Below, one piece after another: positions 22,902 to 32,686 of a stretch of DNA of 49,332 nucleotides. Position 1 is the first letter of the stretch, and each line of letters begins with the position of its first letter. The translations under genes and the position numbers were made by a program. The notes beneath the pieces are model-generated. The model ran no database searches. It was not told the origin of the DNA and saw only the letters and a list, made by a program, of their open reading frames with translations. The DNA is from an uncultured Elusimicrobiales bacterium (GTDB lineage Bacteria > Elusimicrobiota > Elusimicrobia > Elusimicrobiales > Elusimicrobiaceae), in NCBI GenBank assembly GCA_944326765.1, contig CALVFE010000005.1:1-49332 (forward strand). Direction: 5' to 3'.

Positions 22902-24753
22902 TATACGCGTATTAGACGACAAAACTGCCGGCAAAATTGCCGCCGGGGAAGTGATTGAGCGTCCGGCCGGGGTGCTCAAAGAGCTTTTGGAGAACGCCGT
23001 AGATGCTGGCGCCACCAGCATTCATATCGACATAGAGGGCGCTGGCCGCGATTTAATCCGTATTAACGACAATGGTTGCGGTATGAGTGCGGCAGATTTG
23101 GAATTAAGCGTGCTGCGCCACGCTACCAGCAAAATCCGTTCGTTTGACGACTTGGCTACCCTGCATACTTTTGGCTTTCGCGGCGAAGCCTTATATTCGG
23201 TTGCCGCGGTTTCCAATATGACGCTTATCAGCTGTACTGGCGAAGGCGACGGACACCGTTTGGAACTGCACGCCGGGAAAGTCATCTCCAAAAGCCCGGC
23301 TCCGGCTATCAAAGGAACGACCGTGGAAATACGGAATCTGTTTTACAATGTGCCGGCGCGGTTGAAATTTTTAAAGAGTGATTCCTATGAACGCGCCTGC
23401 CTGCTTAAAGTTATAGAAGAAAGCGCCCTGGCCAACTTAAACGTGGGGTATCAGGTGCATATTAACGGTCGGGCTGTTTATGATTTGCCCGCACCCGATA
23501 TGCCGTTTGAACAAGCGGTAATTGCGCGGGCCGAACAGATTTTGGGCAAAGAAGTGGCCGATTCCTTGCTGTTCAAAGAATTTAACGAAATGGGGTTGAA
23601 ACTGTTTCTTACCCCAACCGATAAATTGGTTACGGTGCGCGATATGCAATATGTGTTTGTAAATCGCCGGCCGATTGATTCCAAAACGGTTCAACAAGCT
23701 ATTTATAAAGCGTATCAAAACGTTCGCCCTAAAGACCGACACCCGGCTTTTTTGGTATATATGACGTTGGAGCCGTCGGATTTCGACGTAAATATCCACC
23801 CCCAAAAGCGGGATATTCGTTTTGTCAACGAAAACAATGTGTTTGGTTTTTTGATGAAAGCCGCCAGCGAGACGGTTTTTTCTCATGCGCGGCCGGTTGA
23901 AGCAGTTATCGCCGCGCCGGAAACTGCCTTACCCGTCGCCCCAAAGGAGGCGGAAAAACTTGCTGTTGCGCCGGCTGCCGCCATGGCATCTTTCGCGGCG
24001 ATCTGCGCCCGGCAAGATTCGTTTGATAAACCTGGGTTTCTCATTAAAGAAACGGAAGAACCCGTGGAATATATTGCCAAACCGGCGGCCGATGCCGTTC
24101 CTGCGGCGGAAGCCGCGGCCGCGAGTGTGCCGGATAAGCCGGCCCAGCTGCATACAGCGGCGGATCCTGATTGGTATCACGGACCGTACCATTATCTGGG
24201 GCAGCTGCAAAAAAGTTATTTGCTGTTTGAAAACCCGGAAGGATTGGTGTTGATCGATCAGCACGCCGCACAAGAGCGCGTTCTTTTCGAGCATTATTTA
24301 GATGCGTTTGAACGGCAGGACATCAAAGTACAAAAATTGCTGTTTCCCATTCATGTGGATTTGCCGCCGTCTAACGTGCAGACGCTGCTGTCGTGGGCGG
24401 ACTGGCTGAAAACGGCCGGATTTGAATTGGAGTCGTTTTCCGCCCGTACCGTTTTGGTGCGTACAACCCCGTATATGATTCGTTTTAAAGAAGATGATAT
24501 GAAGGAGTTTATCGTATCGCTTTCGCAGGTGGTGGGGGATCCGGTTAAATCTACGGAAAATTTAAAACGCAAAATGGTAGCCATGCTGGCGTGTAAAAAA
24601 GCCATCAAAGCCCACGATCAAATTTCGCCCGCGGAAGCGGAAGCTTTGTTGGAAAATATGAAAAAATGTAAAGACGGCATGCATTGTCCGCACGGGCGGC
24701 CATGCGTGGCGCAGGTAAATTTAAAGCAAATCGACAAACTGTTTGGCCGATAA
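22894..24753 (+). CDS. mutL: DNA mismatch repair protein MutL (endonuclease type)
   Basis: 619 aa. The GHKL ATPase is at the N-terminus: IAAGEVIERPAGVLKELLENAVDAGAT, DNGCGM and GFRGEALYSVAAV. A proline/alanine-rich linker (about 335-425) leads to the C-terminal dimerisation domain. This domain has the endonuclease motif DQHAAQERVLFE, matching DQHA-x2-E-x4-E, plus ACKKAIKAHD and the zinc-binding CPHGRP near the end. These show a latent nicking MutL as in bacteria without MutH, which makes the strand incision itself. No mutH is seen nearby. The start lies inside the mutS 3' end, so the two are translationally coupled. Confidence 0.97.
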   Translation: MSNIRVLDDKTAGKIAAGEVIERPAGVLKELLENAVDAGATSIHIDIEGAGRDLIRINDNGCGMSAADLELSVLRHATSKIRSFDDLATLHTFGFRGEALYSVAAVSNMTLISCTGEGDGHRLELHAGKVISKSPAPAIKGTTVEIRNLFYNVPARLKFLKSDSYERACLLKVIEESALANLNVGYQVHINGRAVYDLPAPDMPFEQAVIARAEQILGKEVADSLLFKEFNEMGLKLFLTPTDKLVTVRDMQYVFVNRRPIDSKTVQQAIYKAYQNVRPKDRHPAFLVYMTLEPSDFDVNIHPQKRDIRFVNENNVFGFLMKAASETVFSHARPVEAVIAAPETALPVAPKEAEKLAVAPAAAMASFAAICARQDSFDKPGFLIKETEEPVEYIAKPAADAVPAAEAAAASVPDKPAQLHTAADPDWYHGPYHYLGQLQKSYLLFENPEGLVLIDQHAAQERVLFEHYLDAFERQDIKVQKLLFPIHVDLPPSNVQTLLSWADWLKTAGFELESFSARTVLVRTTPYMIRFKEDDMKEFIVSLSQVVGDPVKSTENLKRKMVAMLACKKAIKAHDQISPAEAEALLENMKKCKDGMHCPHGRPCVAQVNLKQIDKLFGR

Positions 24754-24863
24754 CTGCAAAACCGAAAAACGCATGCGGAGTTTTATAAAGGCTTTGGCGC
24801 AGTAAGTCAAGCAAGACGGATTGCTGTGTTTGCTGCGTTTTGGAAGATCGTTTGGCGGGTGGA

Positions 24864-24892
24864 AACGCCGTGCTTGGGACACGGCGTTTTTT
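24864..24892 (+). terminator. Terminator after mutSL
   Basis: AACGCCGTG-CTTGGGA-CACGGCGTT followed by TTTT, about 110 bases beyond the mutL stop and 70 before hpt. Confidence 0.88.
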
Positions 24893-24963
24893 GCGGCATA
24901 TTCACTCTTCACAGTGGGGCTAAAATAAGGTATCCTTTATGTATATTCTCTATTGGGGGGCCT

Positions 24964-25491
24964 ATGCCTGAAAATCCGATTTTGGAACGTGTATTATTTT
25001 CTGAACAACAACTGGCTGACCGAGTGGCTGAACTCGGCCGTCAAATTTCCGCGGATTACCGCGGCAAGCTGCCGCTGTTTGTGGGGATTTTGCGCGGGTG
25101 TATTTTGTTTTATTCCGATTTAATGAAAAACATCAGCGTAGATTGCAATATGGATTTTATGTGTTTATCTTCTTATTCGGGTACGTCCAGCACTGGGCAG
25201 GTGCGCACCATGCTGGATTTGCGCGAAAGCATTAAGGGCCGCCACGTCATTATTGTGGAAGATATCGTGGATACGGGGCTGACGCTCAACTATCTGCTGG
25301 GCAATTTGAAAAACCGCGGCGCCGCCAGCATCGAAATTTGCTGTTTGTTGGATAAACCCTGCAACCGCAAAGTAGATGTACACCCCAAATATGTGGGGTT
25401 TACTGTAGAGAATGAATTCGTAATTGGTTACGGGCTGGATTACAATGAACTGTACCGTAACTTGCCGTATATAGGGGTATTTAGAAAATAA
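24964..25491 (+). CDS. hpt: Hypoxanthine phosphoribosyltransferase
   Basis: 175 aa from the ATG at 24964, preceded by a G-rich ribosome-binding region. An in-frame codon at 24826 would run through the terminator and is rejected. The enzyme salvages hypoxanthine or guanine to IMP/GMP with PRPP. LRGCILFYSDL is the flexible-loop region, VIIVEDIVDTGLTL near residue 97-110 is the PRPP-binding motif, and KYVGFTVENEFVIGYGLDYNELYRNLPYIG is the purine-binding C-terminal hood typical of Hpt. The stop codon overlaps the ftsH start (TAATG). The hpt-ftsH pairing is common in bacteria. Confidence 0.95.
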   Translation: MPENPILERVLFSEQQLADRVAELGRQISADYRGKLPLFVGILRGCILFYSDLMKNISVDCNMDFMCLSSYSGTSSTGQVRTMLDLRESIKGRHVIIVEDIVDTGLTLNYLLGNLKNRGAASIEICCLLDKPCNRKVDVHPKYVGFTVENEFVIGYGLDYNELYRNLPYIGVFRK

Positions 25492-27422
25492 TGAAGAACA
25501 ACAAACATCCAAACAACCGACGGATTATTTCCGTTGGGCAAATTGTAATGTGGCTGGCTATTTTTGCGTTAGCCGTATTGATTTTTAACAAACCGGGCGC
25601 CAAGCAGGTGGAGTTGGACTATTCCGAATTTAAAAACAAAGTAGCCGCGGCGGAAGTGTCGGATTTGACGATTGCTCCCGGCATAATTAGCGGTATGTAT
25701 AAAAATGACAAAGGGGAGTTCGCGCCGTTCAGAACGGTGCGTATGGAAGATCCGGAACTGGTCAATCAGCTTTCGGCTTCCCATGTCAAATATAAAGCCG
25801 AACTGGACAACAGCTGGGTCAGCAACATTTTGTTTAACGTATTATGGATTGTCCTCTTGATTGGCCTGTGGTGGTTTATTTTCTTGCGTCCGCAAAGAAA
25901 CGACGGCCGCAGCGCGATGAACTTTGCACGTTCCAAAGCCAAAATGCAGGATCCTTCCCAGCAAACGGTAACCTTTAAAGATGTGGCCGGCTGTGACGAA
26001 GCCAAAGAAGAACTGGAAGACGTTATCAAATTTTTAAAAAATCCCAAAAAATTTCAAAAGCTGGGCGGTAAATTACCCAAAGGGGTGCTGTTGTATGGCG
26101 CGCCCGGAACGGGGAAAACCCTGCTCGCCAAAGCCGTAGCGGGCGAAGCCGGCGTGGCTTTCTTTTCGGCGTCCGCTTCGGAATTTGTGGAAATGTTTGT
26201 AGGCGTGGGTGCGGCGCGCGTGCGCGACCTGTTTGACCAAGCCAAGAAAAATTCTCCCGCGATTATTTTTATTGACGAATTGGACGCAGTCGGCCGGCGC
26301 CGTTTTGCCGGAATCGGCGGCGGACACGATGAGCGTGAACAAACCCTCAACCAGCTGCTTATTGAATTGGACGGATTTGAGAGCAAACAAGGAATTATTT
26401 TGATGGCCTCCACCAACCGGCCGGACGTTCTGGATCCGGCGCTGATTCGCCCCGGCCGTTTTGACCGCCACATTTCCGTTCCCGCTCCCGATTTGAAAGG
26501 ACGCGAAGAAATTTTAAAAGTACACGCCAAAAAAGTGAAATTGGGTGCAGATGTGGATTTAAAGACAGTTGCCAAAGGAACGCCCGGTTTTGTGGGGGCG
26601 GATCTGGCCAACGTCGTCAACGAAGCCGCCATTTTGGCGGCCCGCGCCGACAAAGACGCCGTTTCCAAAAGCGATATGGACGAAGCCGTGGAACGCGTAA
26701 TTGCCGGCCCGCAGAAAAAAAGCCGTATCATTTCTCCCAAGGAACAGCGCATTATCGCCGCGCACGAAGTGGGGCATACGGTGGTGGCGCGTTTAACCAA
26801 CCATTCCGATCCCGTGCATAAGGTAACGATTATCCCCCGCGGGCAGGCGTTGGGCTACACCTTGCAGCTGCCGCTGGAAGATAAATTTTTAACCAGCAAA
26901 TCCGAACTGTTGGATAAGCTGTGCATTTTGCTGGCCGGCCGTGCGGCGGAAGAAATCGTGTTCGGCGAAATTACCTCCGGCGCCAGTGATGATTTAAATA
27001 AGACCATGGCCTATGCCCGCAAAATGGTGGTGGAACTCGGAATGAGCGAGAAATTGGGGCCGATTGCTTTGCCGAATGGCGAAGAAGGAGAGGTTTTCTT
27101 GGGGCGTGATTTGTCGCGTCACACCACCTATTCGCAGGAATTGGTGCGCACCATCGATGAAGAAATTATGAATTTGATTAAGTCGTCCTATGCGCGCGCG
27201 AAAGAGATTATCAACAACAACCGCGCCGCATTTGATAAATTGGTGGAAAGACTGCTGGAAAAAGAAGTAGTCGATGCCGCCGAAATCGACGAAATACTGG
27301 GCTTGAAACCCGCGGTAAAAGAGGACGCTTCGCCGCAGCCCGCCGTAGCGCAGCCTGAAACAGAGGAACCGAAGGCGCCGAAAGCCGAAAAGCCGGAGGC
27401 TCAACAGGCGGAACTCTTTTAA
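25491..27422 (+). CDS. ftsH: ATP-dependent zinc metalloprotease FtsH
   Basis: 643 aa. It is anchored in the inner membrane by two helices (about residues 17-34 and 107-128) that flank a small periplasmic domain, and degrades misassembled membrane and some regulatory proteins. The AAA module has Walker A GAPGTGKT near 205, Walker [12 protein letters not shown] and the second region of homology [22 protein letters not shown]. The peptidase site is HEVGH near 425, with the later zinc-binding Asp in TSGASDDL. The C-terminal tail (about 610-643) is rich in E, P, A and K and is probably disordered. The gene is translationally coupled to hpt. Confidence 0.97.
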   Translation: MKNNKHPNNRRIISVGQIVMWLAIFALAVLIFNKPGAKQVELDYSEFKNKVAAAEVSDLTIAPGIISGMYKNDKGEFAPFRTVRMEDPELVNQLSASHVKYKAELDNSWVSNILFNVLWIVLLIGLWWFIFLRPQRNDGRSAMNFARSKAKMQDPSQQTVTFKDVAGCDEAKEELEDVIKFLKNPKKFQKLGGKLPKGVLLYGAPGTGKTLLAKAVAGEAGVAFFSASASEFVEMFVGVGAARVRDLFDQAKKNSPAIIFIDELDAVGRRRFAGIGGGHDEREQTLNQLLIELDGFESKQGIILMASTNRPDVLDPALIRPGRFDRHISVPAPDLKGREEILKVHAKKVKLGADVDLKTVAKGTPGFVGADLANVVNEAAILAARADKDAVSKSDMDEAVERVIAGPQKKSRIISPKEQRIIAAHEVGHTVVARLTNHSDPVHKVTIIPRGQALGYTLQLPLEDKFLTSKSELLDKLCILLAGRAAEEIVFGEITSGASDDLNKTMAYARKMVVELGMSEKLGPIALPNGEEGEVFLGRDLSRHTTYSQELVRTIDEEIMNLIKSSYARAKEIINNNRAAFDKLVERLLEKEVVDAAEIDEILGLKPAVKEDASPQPAVAQPETEEPKAPKAEKPEAQQAELF

Positions 27423-27499
27423 GGTCTGTCCGTACAGGAAGGGAATTACCCGCGCCGTCCGGTATTGGTTTGCACCGCACGGAGCAAAAAGGAAGTTAT

Positions 27500-28852
27500 A
27501 TGGGAAAATATTTCGGAACCGACGGAGTCCGCGCCGTAGCCGGCCAGTTTCCGTTGGTGGATGATTTTATCCAAAAATTGGGCTATGCCGCTTTGCGCGA
27601 ATTGCAAGAGTACGCCAAAAGCGAGCACCTAAAGCCCCAAGTCATTATCGCGCAGGATTCGCGCGCGTCCGGCCCGGCGATATTGGCCGCCTTGGAAAAA
27701 GGAATCCGCGCCAGCGGGGCGGACGTCATCAGCATAGGCATTGCGCCTACGCCGGCGGTTGCTTACTTGGTCAAGCATACCGGCAGTTTGTGCGGCGTCG
27801 TCATTTCGGCCAGCCACAATCCGGCGGAATTTAACGGGATTAAATTCTTTACCAATCAAGGCACCAAACTCCCCGAAGAATTGGAAAATTCCATTGAAGC
27901 GGAAATTGAATCGCTTTCGTGCGTGCCGGAACCCAAAGGTTCTTTTACGCAAGATGAAACATTAATCCGCGCATATGAAAAGTTTTTAATGTCCACCGTA
28001 GATGCTTCGCTGCTCAAAGGCACGAAAGTAGTGTTGGACTGTGCCAACGGCGCCAGTTCCAAAGTGGCGGTAAATGTGTTTGCCGGTTTAGGTATGAACG
28101 TAACCGTAACGGCGGCTAAGCCGGACGGTACCAACATTAATAAAAACGTGGGGGCGCTGCATACGGAGTTTATGCAGCAGCTGACAAAAAAAGAACGCGC
28201 TTTTGTCGGATTCAGCTTTGACGGCGATGCCGACCGCGTGATTGCTTCCGACGAAAAAGGGCGCCAGCTGGACGGCGATAATATCATCGCTTCGTCTGCT
28301 TTGTGTATGAAACAGGCCGGCCAGCTCAACAACAACAAAGCCGTGCTTACCATTATGGCCAATTTGGGCTGTATTAATTATCTTAAAGAAAACGGTGTGG
28401 AAGTGGAATTGACCACCGTGGGCGACAAATATGTTTCCGAAGCGTTGGAAAAAGGCAATTTGTCCATTGGGGGGGAAACGTCGGGGCATATTATTTTTCG
28501 CCGTTTTGCCAATACCGGCGACGGTATTTTGTCTGCGCTGCAGTTTTTGCAATTCGTAAAAAAATCGGGTCGTCCCGTCAGCTGGTTTGCGGATCGCTGG
28601 AAAAAGTATCCCAGCAAATTAAAAGCCGTTGTAGTGGAACAAAAGCCGCCGCTCGAGAGCTTGGAAGGATTTTTGCCGGGGGTAGCGGAAATTGAAAAAA
28701 CGATGAACGGGCGCGGCCGGGTTGTGGTGCGTTACAGCGGTACCGAACCGAAACTCCGCATTTTGGTGGAGGGGGAAGAAGAAAACATGGTCAACCGCGT
28801 GCTGGAGGAAGTGGAAGCGTTATACCGTCAGAAAACGGAGGTCTGCCAATGA
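27500..28852 (+). CDS. glmM: Phosphoglucosamine mutase
   Basis: 450 aa from the ATG at 27500, which has AAGGAAG four bases upstream; ten extra codons from 27470 are unlikely. It converts glucosamine 6-phosphate to glucosamine 1-phosphate for UDP-GlcNAc, needed for peptidoglycan and lipopolysaccharide. Motifs of the phosphohexomutase family are KYFGTDGVRAVAG at the start, the catalytic serine in ISASHNPAEFNGIK near residue 103, metal-binding FDGDADR near 243, the sugar-binding GGETSGHI and the phosphate-binding RYSGTEP near 413. It overlaps pdxJ by four bases and lies close to glmS, the preceding enzyme of the same pathway. Confidence 0.96.
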   Translation: MGKYFGTDGVRAVAGQFPLVDDFIQKLGYAALRELQEYAKSEHLKPQVIIAQDSRASGPAILAALEKGIRASGADVISIGIAPTPAVAYLVKHTGSLCGVVISASHNPAEFNGIKFFTNQGTKLPEELENSIEAEIESLSCVPEPKGSFTQDETLIRAYEKFLMSTVDASLLKGTKVVLDCANGASSKVAVNVFAGLGMNVTVTAAKPDGTNINKNVGALHTEFMQQLTKKERAFVGFSFDGDADRVIASDEKGRQLDGDNIIASSALCMKQAGQLNNNKAVLTIMANLGCINYLKENGVEVELTTVGDKYVSEALEKGNLSIGGETSGHIIFRRFANTGDGILSALQFLQFVKKSGRPVSWFADRWKKYPSKLKAVVVEQKPPLESLEGFLPGVAEIEKTMNGRGRVVVRYSGTEPKLRILVEGEEENMVNRVLEEVEALYRQKTEVCQ

Positions 28853-29565
28853 GTTTGAAATTGGGCGTAAACATAGATCATATCGCTACGCTGCGCCAAG
28901 CGCGGCGCGAACCTTTTCCCGATCCGGTGGACGCCGCCGCCGTTTGTTTGGCCACCGGCGCCGATTATATTGTGGTGCACCTGCGTAAAGACCAGCGCCA
29001 CATCAACGAAAAAGATGTCGCCGTTTTATGCAAATTGTTTCCGGGTAAAATCCATCTGGAATGTTCCTATACGCCGGAGTTGGAAAAAGCCGCTTTAAAA
29101 TACAAACCGTTTTCCGTGTGTATCGTGCCGGAAGAACCGGGCGAAGTAACCACGACGGGCGGGCTTAAATTTACCCCCAAAGTAAACAAACGGCTGCTGG
29201 AGATGATCGAAAAACTTCATAAGAAAGGAATTTTAGTCAGTTTGTTTATCAGTCCGGACGCCGATTCGGTGCGTACCGCTGCGAAATTGGGAGCGGATAT
29301 CGTCGAACTTTGTACCCGGGATTACAGCGAAGCGGTGTCTGCAAAACAAGTGCGCAAATTGTTGCAGGATTTGGCGCTTTCTTCGTTGCTGGCCAAAGAG
29401 CTGGGGTTGGAAGTACACGCCGGACACGGCCTTGATTACCACAATGTCTTGGCGGTGGCGGATATTGGCGGGATGACGTGTATGAATATTGGATTTTCCA
29501 TTATTACCCGTTCCATTTTCGCCGGACTTCCTACGGCAGTCAGCGAGATGAAAGGTTTATTGTAA
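28849..29565 (+). CDS. pdxJ: Pyridoxine 5'-phosphate synthase
   Basis: 238 aa, normal length. It closes the pyridine ring of vitamin B6 from 1-deoxyxylulose 5-phosphate and 3-amino-2-oxopropyl phosphate. The TIM barrel opens with LGVNIDHIATLRQARR, includes the phosphate and substrate residues HLRKDQRHI and the catalytic Glu in LECSYTPE, and ends with HAGHGLDYHNV and the phosphate loop NIGFSIITRSIFAGL. ATGA overlap with glmM and nine bases to glmS indicate one operon. The product PLP is needed, among others, by the cysteine desulfurase encoded further on. Confidence 0.95.
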   Translation: MSLKLGVNIDHIATLRQARREPFPDPVDAAAVCLATGADYIVVHLRKDQRHINEKDVAVLCKLFPGKIHLECSYTPELEKAALKYKPFSVCIVPEEPGEVTTTGGLKFTPKVNKRLLEMIEKLHKKGILVSLFISPDADSVRTAAKLGADIVELCTRDYSEAVSAKQVRKLLQDLALSSLLAKELGLEVHAGHGLDYHNVLAVADIGGMTCMNIGFSIITRSIFAGLPTAVSEMKGLL

Positions 29566-29574
29566 GGGGCGACT

Positions 29575-31416
29575 ATGTGCGGAATTATTGGATATGTAGG
29601 AAATAATAACAGCGTTCCTTATATCATTGACGGACTGAAAAAATTAGAATATCGCGGCTATGATTCCGCTGGTATTTCCATTTTGCAAGGCGGGGAATTG
29701 GTTACGGTCCGGTCGGTAGGCAAAGTGACCGAATTGGAAAAAGCCGCTCTGATTAGCAATCCCAAAGGCAATACCGGTATCGGACATACCCGCTGGGCTA
29801 CCCACGGCAAACCCAGTGAAGAAAACTCCCACCCGCATACGGACTGCACCGGCGATATTGTAGTGGTGCATAATGGAATTATCGAGAATTATCTGGCCTT
29901 GCGCGGCAAATTGGAATCGCGCGGCCACCGTTTTAAAAGCGAAACCGATACGGAAGTAATCGCCCATTTGATTGAAGAAAATCTGCTGCATGTTCGGGCT
30001 TCCAACGATCCCGACCGCTTACTGAAAGCCGTTCAAAAAACCAATAAAGAAATTTCCGGCGCTTATGCCTATGGGGTTTTGTGGGCGCGTACTCCGGGGC
30101 TCTTAATTGGGGTAAAAAATCAGAGCCCGATGGTAGTGGGGATTGGAAAAGACGAAAATTTTTTGGCGTCTGATGTTCCTGCTTTTTTAAAACATACCAA
30201 TAAAGTGTTGTTTTTGGAAGACGGCGAAATTGCGCTTCTGCACGTTGACGGAGTAACTTTATTGGATAAAGAGGGCAAAGAAAAAACGGTTAAGCCCGTT
30301 AAAATTTCCTGGGACCAGCAAACGGCCGAAAAAGGCGGTTATGCCCATTTTATGCTGAAGGAAATCTACGATCAACCCCAAGCTATCGAAGATACTTTGC
30401 GCACCGCGCGTGCGGATTTTGGCAAAATTCTGGGGCTGGATACCGAAGGAATTCGGAAACTTCGCAACATTCACATTATCGCTTGTGGAACGGCGTATCA
30501 TGCGGGGTTGGTGGGAAAGTATTATATTGAACAACTGGCCGGGATACCCGTCAGCGTTGACTTGGCGAGCGAATATAAGTATCGCCCGGTGCCGCAGCTG
30601 CCAAACACGTTGGCGGTGGCGATCAGCCAATCCGGCGAAACGGCCGATACGATTGGCGCTATCAAAAAAGCCAAAGAATTGGGGTTTCGTACTTTGGCGA
30701 TTTGCAATGTGCTGGGATCTACCATTACCCGTACCTGCGACAGTACCTTCTTTACTCATTGCGGGCCGGAGATCAGTGTGGCTTCCACCAAAGCGTTTAC
30801 CAGCCAGATTACGTCGGTGTATGCGCTGGCTTTATTTTTAGGGCAGGCAAACGGAAATTTGAGTCAGGCCGCGTTTGAGAAAGCGTATAAGGGGTTGTTG
30901 GCTTTGTCTAAAGCGATGGGCGAAGTAGTCAAACTCGAATATGAAGTGCGCCATTTAACGCGCAAAATATATAAGGCCGACCGTTTTATCTTTTTAGGCA
31001 GAAATGTGAATTTTCCGATTGCCCTGGAAGGCGCATTGAAACTTAAAGAAGTTTCATACCGCAGCGCGGAAGGCTTTGCCGCCGGCGAAATTAAACACGG
31101 ACCGATTTCCATTATTGACAAAGGAACGCCGGTATTGATGATTATGCCGCACGACAGCTTGTTTGAAAAGATGTTGTCCGCTTGTCAGGAATGCCGCGCG
31201 CGCGGCGCGTTTGTCGTGGCGATTACGACTAAAAACGGGGTAAAGCAGGCCAAAGATGTTTCAGACAAAGTGATTGTCGTGCCGGAAACAGACGCTTTGC
31301 TACAGCCGGTCATCGATGTGGTGCCTTTGCAGTTTTTGGCGTATTGGATTGCCAAACGGTTGGGCTGTGATATTGATCAGCCGCGCAATTTGGCTAAAAG
31401 CGTAACGGTGGAATAA
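29575..31416 (+). CDS. glmS: Glutamine-fructose-6-phosphate aminotransferase (isomerizing)
   Basis: 613 aa. It makes glucosamine 6-phosphate from fructose 6-phosphate and glutamine, the entry step to amino sugars. The class II glutaminase begins with catalytic Cys2 (MCGIIGYVGNN) and has GHTRWATHGKPSEENSHPH. Two SIS isomerase domains follow, with CGTAYHAGLVGKYYIE, SQSGETADT and ASTKAFTSQ, then RSAEGFAAGEIKHGP. The C-terminus is the expected QPRNLAKSVTVE. No glmS ribozyme or long leader is present; the gene starts nine bases after pdxJ. The next gene starts directly at its stop. Confidence 0.97.
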   Translation: MCGIIGYVGNNNSVPYIIDGLKKLEYRGYDSAGISILQGGELVTVRSVGKVTELEKAALISNPKGNTGIGHTRWATHGKPSEENSHPHTDCTGDIVVVHNGIIENYLALRGKLESRGHRFKSETDTEVIAHLIEENLLHVRASNDPDRLLKAVQKTNKEISGAYAYGVLWARTPGLLIGVKNQSPMVVGIGKDENFLASDVPAFLKHTNKVLFLEDGEIALLHVDGVTLLDKEGKEKTVKPVKISWDQQTAEKGGYAHFMLKEIYDQPQAIEDTLRTARADFGKILGLDTEGIRKLRNIHIIACGTAYHAGLVGKYYIEQLAGIPVSVDLASEYKYRPVPQLPNTLAVAISQSGETADTIGAIKKAKELGFRTLAICNVLGSTITRTCDSTFFTHCGPEISVASTKAFTSQITSVYALALFLGQANGNLSQAAFEKAYKGLLALSKAMGEVVKLEYEVRHLTRKIYKADRFIFLGRNVNFPIALEGALKLKEVSYRSAEGFAAGEIKHGPISIIDKGTPVLMIMPHDSLFEKMLSACQECRARGAFVVAITTKNGVKQAKDVSDKVIVVPETDALLQPVIDVVPLQFLAYWIAKRLGCDIDQPRNLAKSVTVE

Positions 31417-31764
31417 ATGAAAATCATCGGCTTGGGAACGGATATTGTGGAAGTGAAACGCATTGCCCGATTCGCCCAAAAGCCGGGCGCGCTGGAACGT
31501 ATTTTTTCGAAAGAAGAAATTGCCTATTGCCGGGCTCGGAAAAATGAATATCAGCATTTGGCCGTTCGTTTTGCAGCCAAAGAAGCGGTTTACAAAGCGC
31601 TTCCTTTTGACGGGATTGCTTTCAAACAGATACAGGTGCGCAATTTAGAAAGCGGCCGTCCGGAAGTATGGGTGGCAGATGAACGGTGCAACGGGCTGTC
31701 TGTTTTAATTACGCTGTCGCATACCGATGAATATGCCACAGCCGTAGCGGTGGTGCAGCAATGA
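31417..31764 (+). CDS. acpS: Holo-[acyl-carrier-protein] synthase
   Basis: 115 aa. It transfers the 4'-phosphopantetheine of coenzyme A to a serine of acyl carrier protein. The signature GLGTDIVEVKRI (metal-binding Asp) is at residues 5-16 and RFAAKEAVYKAL (metal-binding Glu) near 50-61. The C-terminal strand ISHTDEYATAVAV appears here as LSHTDEYATAVAVVQQ. Its ATG directly follows the glmS TAA, and its end overlaps nnrD by four bases. Confidence 0.95.
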   Translation: MKIIGLGTDIVEVKRIARFAQKPGALERIFSKEEIAYCRARKNEYQHLAVRFAAKEAVYKALPFDGIAFKQIQVRNLESGRPEVWVADERCNGLSVLITLSHTDEYATAVAVVQQ

Positions 31765-32672
31765 AACAAATCACGCGGGAAACGATGAGTTTGTTTTTGC
31801 CCAAACGGGCGCGGCAGTCGCATAAAGGCTCTTTCGGCCGGGTGTTGGTGGTGGCTGGATCGCGCACGATGTGCGGGGCGGGGCTGTTGTGCGCCAAAAG
31901 TGCGCTGACGGCTGGCGCAGGATTGGTTTTTTGGGCGCTTCCCCAAAGCATGCAGCCCGCGTTTGCCGCCGCTTTGCCGGAGGCCATTACACTGCCCTTG
32001 CCGGAAACGGAAGACGGATTGTTGGCGGAGAAAGCTTTTCCCGTGTTGCGCGATTTTATCAACCAATACCGTCCCTCGTTAATGGTGGTGGGGCCGGGAA
32101 TGGGAATAGGGGAAAGTTCCCTGTTGGTGCGCCGTTTGACGAACGTAGATCTTCCTCTGATTATAGACGGCGATGCTCTGAATGCTTTGGCGCGGAAAGA
32201 CCATTGGATAGCAGATTGGTTGCAGGAGCGGCCTTGTATTTTTACGCCGCATCCTTTGGAAATGGCGCGTTTGTTAAAGACTGATCGAGCCGAAACGGAG
32301 GAACAGCGTATCAGCCAGGTGGAAACCCTATGCCGTCAAACGGAAGGGGTAAGTTTATTGAAAGGTTCCGGTACGCTGGTGGGGGCAAAAATAGAAGACG
32401 AACTGCAGCTTTGGCAGAACACGACGGGCGGGCCGGCTTTGGCAAAAGCCGGGTCGGGCGATGTATTGGCCGGCGTGATTGCCGGGTTGTGGGCACAGCT
32501 GGGTATGGCGGAGGGATTTACTGTTCCCAGCGCGCTGAAAGCCGCTTTATGCGGCGTTTATTTGCACGGTTTAGCCGGGGATCTGGCGGCCTTAAAACGC
32601 ACCGATTATTGCGTATTGGCCAGTGATACGGCCGATTATCTTGCGCAGGCCTTCTGGGAAGTATTGGCATAA
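31761..32672 (+). CDS. nnrD: ADP-dependent NAD(P)H-hydrate dehydratase
   Basis: 303 aa, the ribokinase-like C-terminal half of the YjeF family, without the N-terminal epimerase (NnrE) domain. It repairs damaged NADH/NADPH hydrates using ADP. Typical motifs are SHKGSFGRVLVVAGS near residue 20-34, VGPGMGIGESS near 110-120, DGDALNAL, TPHPLEMARLL, and the nucleotide site GGPALAKAGSGDVLAGVIAGL near 228-248 containing the catalytic Asp. Pairing of acpS with nnrD is frequent in bacteria. A separate NnrE partner is not in the window. Confidence 0.92.
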   Translation: MKQITRETMSLFLPKRARQSHKGSFGRVLVVAGSRTMCGAGLLCAKSALTAGAGLVFWALPQSMQPAFAAALPEAITLPLPETEDGLLAEKAFPVLRDFINQYRPSLMVVGPGMGIGESSLLVRRLTNVDLPLIIDGDALNALARKDHWIADWLQERPCIFTPHPLEMARLLKTDRAETEEQRISQVETLCRQTEGVSLLKGSGTLVGAKIEDELQLWQNTTGGPALAKAGSGDVLAGVIAGLWAQLGMAEGFTVPSALKAALCGVYLHGLAGDLAALKRTDYCVLASDTADYLAQAFWEVLA

Positions 32673-32686
32673 TGTAAGGAGAACAT

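Noticed and set aside
24826-24963. N-terminal extension of hpt
   Set aside because: It would be translated through the mutSL terminator and adds residues not found in the family.
26054-26800. 248-codon frame antisense to ftsH
   Set aside because: A shadow of the GC-rich ftsH codons; serine, arginine and proline runs and no start signal.
29566-29574. glmS ribozyme
   Set aside because: Only nine bases separate pdxJ and glmS, far too short for the ribozyme.
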